Source of the DNA: Ischnura elegans
Lineage: Eukaryota > Arthropoda > Insecta > Odonata > Coenagrionidae
Direction of reading: 5' to 3'
Length of the DNA stretch: 64,000 nt
Assembly: GCF_921293095.1 (NCBI RefSeq)
Contig: NC_060254.1
Span: forward strand, 62,046,069-62,110,068
In this document: one piece after another, positions 58,104 to 64,000 of the stretch
Layout: every line of letters starts with the position of its first letter
Position numbering within the stretch: position 1 is the first letter of the stretch
Notes under the pieces: model-generated
The model's input: only the letters and a program-made list of their open reading frames with translations
What the model was told of the DNA's origin: nothing
The model's database searches: none
Made by a program: the position numbers and the translations under genes

Positions 58104-60364
58104 GGTGAAATTATTTTGCCTGTAATTAGATATAGCATCTTGTTACCCATGAAATGTTAGCAAACCGACACGCTCTACTTGATTCCGTAAACGTTTATCA
58201 TTTGTGACTTTAATATACTTTTTACATGCATTCATAAACTGAGTAAGGCAACTTCATATTCATCTACTGCTGATCGAATTGTAAATAATGCATTCTTATA
58301 TTCAAAGTTTTATTTACAATTACGGGAACTTGATTTTCACGAATAAAACTTTTTGCTGCATAAAATTTTTCTGCATCTTAAACGATCTTCAATATTCGTG
58401 ATTTTTACTACGATTTTTTTCAAGATTTTGGATGGCGCTCGAATCATGAAACATCTACAAATTAATACAATACAACTCAGAGATAGTTTGTATTTTCAAA
58501 TATTTTATGTTGAATAGGATTTTACACCCAAGAACAAAAAATATGTTCATCCGTCAAAGTGGACACGGAACAAAGCGAACTTAACTACCAACCGCACTCG
58601 GTAACACTTTCAACTGGCAAGCGAACATCATCATCCTCAAGTGAAAACTCACTCCTTTCCGAGGAGTAAAAGGGGTCTTCCAAGGGCCAGGAAGCAAGGA
58701 GAAATGTCCCGCGATAAGGACACGGGGACGATAAAGACGGCGAGAGAACGTGAGCTGAAAGGGTGGCGAAAAATACAACCATCCAGACGGGGGAAAAACG
58801 ACACCGGATCACGAACGAGGAGGCAGAGCTATTCCGCGGACCCGTAGCCGCCACTTCTCACAGCCGTTGTACGAGACGACTCGACAGGGGGGAGGGGGAA
58901 ACTCGTAGATCCGAACTTCAGATTACAAAACTCCACTTTCAAGCTCGCTATCACGCCTCCATAAACCCTTCTTCCACACTCAAACCTCCGCTCTGAGAAA
59001 AAAAAACATCTCCCCCGCGGGAGACGAGAATAATTCCTCGGGGCGCGAGAAACGAAGGGTAATAATGGGAGAGTAAAGATTTGGATCACTTAAGGGGAGA
59101 GACGTAACGGCAAGGAAGCTGAAAGGATAGATTTATGACCGACGGCACAACTTACTCTTCTTACGAATGTCATGCGAGGGACTGATCCAATATTATGGAT
59201 AAATACCTGTCCAATTAACCAGTATACTAAACCACGATCTTATGCTATGATACTGGAACTTAATAGTATCTATCTACTAATCAAAAGTAAGAAACACTTA
59301 AGTAAAAAAATTAACTCTTTTATTATCCATACAAGTCCTTCACCATTTGATTCATAAAATGCCTCCTTCGCCTTAACGCATCTTTCGCAAATAAAACTAG
59401 TTTTATTTTAGAAATTTACTACCAAATATTTGTTGACAATGTACCAATGTGCCAATTGTTGACAATAAGGAATAAAAACCTTGTGATGCCAATTTCCCTA
59501 CCGAAAATTTGATAAAAACATATAAAATATAAAAAGGGATAAAAATCTTACATTCTCATTGCAATAAACGTTAACTAAAGAACATGAATAACATAAAATA
59601 TTGTCATCGATTTATTGGAAAACAGGTTGAGCCATTCAATTAACAAGCCTTTTAAATTGTAAATCTGTGAAGAGACCTGGCCAGCGATATTATCGAGGAA
59701 AAAATAGACTACAAAAATACATCCACAACATGGAACTACATACGTATCAAAATGTATACGAATGGGTAAGAAGGGTAATATAATAATAATATTCCATCAA
59801 GTCCCCCTGAATTCACCAAAGAGGTTAGAGCCACTGAATTTTCTAATAGAAGAACTATGATCTTCACATCAATTTCTATACAGATTAATAGAACGTTTCT
59901 GATGGGACTAGGCTAGCTGATCGCCACAATATCTCACGGAAAGGACCCTACGAAACATATAAAAGACCCGCTACGACAAAATTATGATATCACTCGTCTT
60001 CATTACCTAAACAGGAGAGTTACGAGAACCTCCATTATTAATGGGATATTTTGAAGAGGACGAAGGGGAAGGGGGATGAGGGGAGAGGGGGAGGGGGCGA
60101 TAGGAGAAGGAGGGGAGGTGGCAGGGTAAAAACTAGATAAAACAATTGAAGACAAGGGAAGAGGGAATAAAAAACGGAGACAAAAACGGGATTATTGCTC
60201 CCATGACGATTTCAATTTTCCGAACTTGTCCCGCTGAAAAAAAGAAGAGGAGGGTATGGAAGAGGGATCGCACAAGCGTGGAAGATGAGTGGATTTCCGA
60301 GAACATTAATTCCGGCCATAAAGGCATTCTCGTCGAGAGGGCAGCGGAGCTGGGGGGGGGGGGG
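58104..60364. other. No gene recognised
   Basis: A GC-rich patch lies at 58570-59090 and a G+A-rich patch at 60050-60364. The latter ends with a G13 run (60352-60364). Overlapping open frames on both strands lack motifs. AT-rich sequence lies between. Confidence 0.4.
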
Positions 60365-60733
60365 ATGACGTCCAAGGGAAAATAAGGCTGGAGGAAGCAA
60401 GAGCAAGAACCACTCTTCGCGCCCACATACTAACAGTAATACCAACCAGCCCCTATTCTCCCACGTGAGAAGAAGGCATGGAATATGATAGCTATGACAA
60501 TAAAGGAAAGAAAAACATGAATGGCTGTAACTGATTATTTTATTATTTATATTATTTTTCCCATTTAATTATTATAATATATTGTATTACATTAGATAAA
60601 ATATATTATATGATATTATATTACATTACATTATATTATATTATTATTAATAATATTATTACAAAGCAATTGACTATGCCCACGTGAAAAGACGTCCAAG
60701 AGAAAATATGGCTGGAGCAAATAAGAGCAAGAC
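60365..60733. repeat. Diverged direct duplication around an AT-rich tract
   Basis: GACGTCCAAGGGAAAATAAG...GCAAGAGCAAGA (60367) recurs as GACGTCCAAGAGAAAATATG...ATAAGAGCAAGA (60688). CCCACGTGAGAAG (60460) and CCCACGTGAAAAG (60677) also match. Between them is a low-complexity TATTA-type tract (60540-60665). Confidence 0.55.
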
Positions 60734-61374
60734 ATATGTAAGAGGATAATATATATATATATTGCTGTTGCTGATTTTTCGCTAGACAATTGTCTCTAGT
60801 AAAACTTAACCGTAAAATAAAATGAAAAACATATTGCAATGTCCACTGGTTAATTAATAATTGGTGCGCATTTCGACGCTTAGACGGAGCACAAATATCA
60901 ACAAGTGATAATCGCTCACTTGATATATTTATTTGATCAGATGATAAACACGCTAATCGCTGAAACGCGTTTCAGTATTAATAAACCTGCGGACAGGACA
61001 ATAATTTTCATCATTCTATTCAGCAATATTATAATAATCAAAAGGATCAACTTCCTCGCAATTTGTTTTGCAAGCAGCTTAAATATAAGCGTTATCTTTT
61101 CATCAGCCGATTGCTAGCTGAAAAAGTACCCTCATCAAATCAACAAGATAATATTAGACGCCTTCAACATGAGAAATGCCTTAAATTGACTTCTTAATCC
61201 CTCCTTATTTAAGTAACCAGATAATTCTCTCGATGAAATTTTCCTTTTGTATATTTGCATTAATATTTTCTGAGTATTACATACAGGCTAGTCTGCGTTC
61301 ATCCTAACAATTACCTGAATAAAACTTACAAGTGATATGAAAGAGATATTACTGCCAGTCTTCCAAAAATTATT
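60734..61374. other. No gene recognised
   Basis: AT-rich sequence with short open frames only. Confidence 0.4.
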
Positions 61375-61665
61375 TTACCTAACGACGGGTTTCAATACAT
61401 TTTGCGACCTTAATACAAAATTATAAAGATGTAATGTATTGAAATCGTTCGTCAGAAAAAAGCTATTCGTGGAGAAATAATTGATCAACTTAAGGCTGGA
61501 TGGCGATACTCGGTGGAACTTGGTGACAGGAAACAGGTGATACGCTGTTGTATGTTCCATAAAGGTTTTAATAACCGACCCAGGTTTCGACATAACACAA
61601 TGTCATTTTCAAATGTTGAACACTAAAACTTCTGTGGAACATATAACAGTGTGTCTTTTACTATA
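61375..61665 (-). ncRNA. Composite hammerhead-like foldback region
   Basis: Two hairpins are present. The first (61381-61448) pairs TTTCAATACATT with AATGTATTGAAA and contains GAAACCCGTC on the minus strand, a possible box plus GUC site. The second (61545-61648) has long arms (TGTTCCATAAAGGTTTTA with its imperfect complement). Its minus-strand centre reads TTGAAAA, one extra T, stem II GACAT/ATGTC, GAAA, and ACC-TG-GGT-C. Relative to CUGANGA, two positions are changed, so activity is doubtful. The stem III and cleavage triplet are intact. Confidence 0.5.
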
Positions 61666-63380
61666 TTTCCCGTGGAGAATTTCCTCTAATTTTTATCAAA
61701 ATAATACGTTATAATTCTACCAAATCAAACCTGAAAACCGCTCTATTTTATAAGCAATATTTACACTGGACATCAGATTCCCATGGGTCAAGTGAGTGAT
61801 AAAATGTCAAGATATTTAAAGCAAACAGTGTCCCACAATAACTAGATCCAAAATGTATGCGAGGGTTGTAATAAACGCTCTAAATTGAGGGAAAAAGGAA
61901 AACAGAGTGAGTAAATTCAGTGAATCATTACAGGGAAGGCAAATCTTAAAAGGGAAAAAATCAACCAACCAAACAAAGCAAAATAAAATATTTATTAATT
62001 AAATGAGGGGTTTTTGTATAGATAATTGGTTATAATCAAATTTGTTTTTTAGACAAAAGGCTGAAGAACAATAAAAAAATTCTAAATCAAGGAAAACGAC
62101 ATATATGAAATGAGAGGATTGAACATAACGCACAAGCGAAGTGAAATTTATCTATAAGGAAATCCACGCGCTTAATTACAATAATTAAGCAGAAGGATGA
62201 AAGGAACAAATATCAGGGGACGGCAGATTCAGGGAACTTGCTGAAACAAAGCACAAACGTGAAGCCAGACCAAAAGGGTTAAAGGACAAAGATGAAACGG
62301 AATACTTTGAAGACTTCCACACCATGGAATGGGGAATTTGTCAGATAAAGCCAGAGAACATCAAAACGAAAAAAATCGCCGACAATTGTTAATACTTTTA
62401 ACGTAATTAACTGGAAAAAATAAAATATACGATTTTAAAAGCTTCGTTATTTCCTGCTCCTAGTCTACACATAGTTCTTAAGCATTCGTGGCGTTTTTCA
62501 AGCTTTCATTAAGCGAAACATTTTCACTAATGGTCATCATTCAATTAATCGCGAAATAATTTAAACGAGAAAAGATTAAAAGAAGCATTCTCTCTCCGTG
62601 TCATCCTTTGCTTTCACCCTTTCAAATTCATCTTCTCACTATTATTCTGAGATTAAATAGGTAGTACCCTAAGGCTATAAATTTTGAAGATATTATTTCG
62701 AAAACGCCACAAGTCCAAATCGCATTATTTTCGAATTAACAGTTTCTTTTATGGGGACCTAGACCTGTGGCATCGACTATTCTCCACAGATGGATATTAA
62801 CAAAGAGGTAACGAGTTTTGATTTTTTATAAGCAATGAAAATATACAGAGAAAGTGGACTGTAAAACCTTTCACTTTTCTAACTAATGCTATTTCGGAAA
62901 TCACGGCTTCATTGACGTTAGCGAAGTATCAATGCTTTTAGCACATCAAGGGCGAAGGAAACATTCCTCTGCTACGTATTTACCCTACGGCTATGAAAAT
63001 ATTCCTCTCGTCGCTGTATAAGGAAGGATGCACCTCAAGACCTATCTTCGTTCTCCGAGAGACAATCGAATCATTAGTGGAGTGGATGCCTAGTCTCTCT
63101 TCCGGCCCCTTCGTTTCCTTAAACAAGATCTCAGCCATCGTGCTCTCGGGCCTTCATTGATTACACTTCTCATTATCATTCCGGAGAATGCCAAGGGGAC
63201 AGGATTATCTGTGTAATCTTGTTATTAGCCAGGGTACCTTTCCATTATTCCTGCAACGAGCAAGAGGATAGGATGTGCCATCTGGGCACATATCAATCAC
63301 CCTAGTCTTATTTCAAAGAAGCCTAAGTCCATGAAATATCCATTTAACTGTCAATTACAGGGATAGTACATTAATTAGGC
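61666..63380. other. No gene recognised
   Basis: AT-rich DNA to about 62800, then mixed composition. No exon, repeat partner or terminal repeat structure was seen. Confidence 0.45.
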
Positions 63381-63512
63381 TGTACAGACAGCGGCGTAGC
63401 CAGGTATTTCGTTCGGAGGGGATTTTTGAAAAACAGGGTACCAAGTAATGGGTTTTAAACTAATTTTAACACTTTTAATAATAGAAGAAACTTCATGTGT
63501 TGAAGAAATATT

Positions 63513-63656
63513 TAATATGGTATTTCCTGGAGTATAGGTCATTTATACAAAAGTTAGCAGCCAACGTTTCGATTTATTTTCTTAAATCATCTTCAGGGCT
63601 CTAAACTTTGAACATATTTATTGATAGAAAATAAGAAAAAAAAATAATAATTATTA
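63513..63656 (-). mobile_element. 144-bp hammerhead-bearing insertion with 13-bp duplication
   Basis: TTGAAGAAATATT occurs exactly at 63500-63512 and again at 63657-63669, flanking this segment inside the hAT MITE. The inserted unit carries TTTCCTGGAGTATAGGTCAT at one end, as in the foldback at 57881, and an A/T-rich end on the other. The minus strand contains the best hammerhead of the window. A target duplication of this length suggests retroposition, as for Penelope-like elements or retrozyme-type RNAs. No protein is encoded. Confidence 0.65.
63559..63600 (-). ncRNA. Hammerhead ribozyme, core intact
   Basis: On the minus strand the 42 bases run AGCC (stem I), CTGAAGA (63596-63590), extra T, stem II GATTTA-AGAAAA-TAAATC (6 perfect pairs), GAAA (63570-63567), CGT, T at the cleavage position, then GGCT closing stem I. 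Every invariant core base of a hammerhead is present. Stem III is reduced to the self-complementary ACGU, which in this class is thought to require dimerisation. The family link (Penelope-associated hammerheads) is established knowledge, and activity of this copy is inferred. Confidence 0.68.
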
Positions 63657-63798
63657 TTGAAGAAATATTATGTAAATTCATGATTTTTTATATTTTGTTT
63701 TCTTTTATGAAGGAAAATAATTGTGTTTTTATATTTTGGGGGATTTTTTATTTTCCCGACCCCCTGAACCCCCACCTAGCTACGCCACTGTGTACAGA

Positions 63799-64000
63799 CT
63801 AATAAAATTCCAAAGCAATGCAAGAACAGCAATGGAGAAGATATTGGAAAGCATAGGGAATTGCAAAATTTCAAGATCAGCACATTCTCAAATACATCCA
63901 TGCCATATAATATTGAAATACTAACTTTGGCTTCATAGAGATTAAATTTACTTTAATATGGAGACCACGTGCCATCATTCTTGATGGTGAACGGGCCAAG
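63799..64000. other. No gene recognised
   Basis: Short AT-rich end of the window without features I can support. Confidence 0.45.

Larger units (their letters stand above)
63389..63790. mobile_element. hAT MITE with perfect 8-bp target duplication
   Basis: Ends CAGCGGCGTAGCCAGG and CCTAGCTACGCCACTG form an inverted repeat with few changes. TGTACAGA is duplicated exactly on both sides (63381-63388 and 63791-63798). The 402-bp span includes a nested 144-bp insertion, so the MITE proper is about 245 bp. It is related by its termini to the MITE at 16056. Confidence 0.85.

Overview
This is eukaryotic, non-prokaryotic DNA: AT-rich, no operons, no long uninterrupted host reading frames, and dense with diverged transposable elements. 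The mix (Helitrons with A|T insertion sites, hAT elements with 8-bp duplications, a Tc1/mariner-type element, an endonuclease/YADD non-LTR retrotransposon, several tRNA-headed SINEs, and Penelope-type hammerhead hairpins) and the arthropod-like 5S rRNA gene suggest an arthropod, probably an insect. The species cannot be named from sequence alone. No complete host protein-coding gene is visible; most of the window is intergenic or intronic.

Layout. 1-15 kb: mostly unrecognised AT-rich DNA with GC- or purine-rich patches, a tandemly duplicated SINE (1365-2005), a hammerhead hairpin (7157-7305), and one short exon candidate (12247-12324, minus). 15.3-19.7 kb: a truncated Helitron (15358-17483, minus) with a decayed helicase interrupted by a 293-bp hAT MITE, a LINE 3' remnant, a MITE with terminal inverted repeats, and a second short Helitron. 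20-31 kb: SINE, LINE remnants, foldback elements. 31.2 kb: a well-preserved 5S rRNA gene on the minus strand. 32.5-33.8 kb: three phase-compatible putative exons of a hydrophobic protein (minus). 37.0-38.9 kb: a hAT element with perfect 8-bp target duplications, carrying a transposase C-terminus and itself interrupted by a deleted mariner-type element. 40.6-47.5 kb: SINEs and a nearly full-length ORF2 of a non-LTR retrotransposon (minus) broken by two frameshifts. 47.8-54.7 kb: a hAT MITE, a 27-bp minisatellite within a larger duplication, and LINE tails. 55.9-56.2 kb: a promoter (CACGTG, CCAAT, TATA) and a first exon encoding a signal-peptide-like N-terminus. 57.8-63.8 kb: more hammerhead foldbacks, ending with a 144-bp hammerhead-bearing insertion with its own 13-bp target duplication inside a hAT MITE.

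The most unusual signal is a set of six scattered minus- or plus-strand hammerhead-ribozyme-like hairpins. They share one variant architecture: a core of the CUGANGA...GAAA type, with one extra base between the CUGANGA box and stem II, and a minimal stem III. Two of them (7203-7242 and 63559-63600) retain every core base I can check. The family type is known from Penelope-like elements; the particular small mobile units here may not be described. All boundaries are read by eye, and no alignment or folding program was run.
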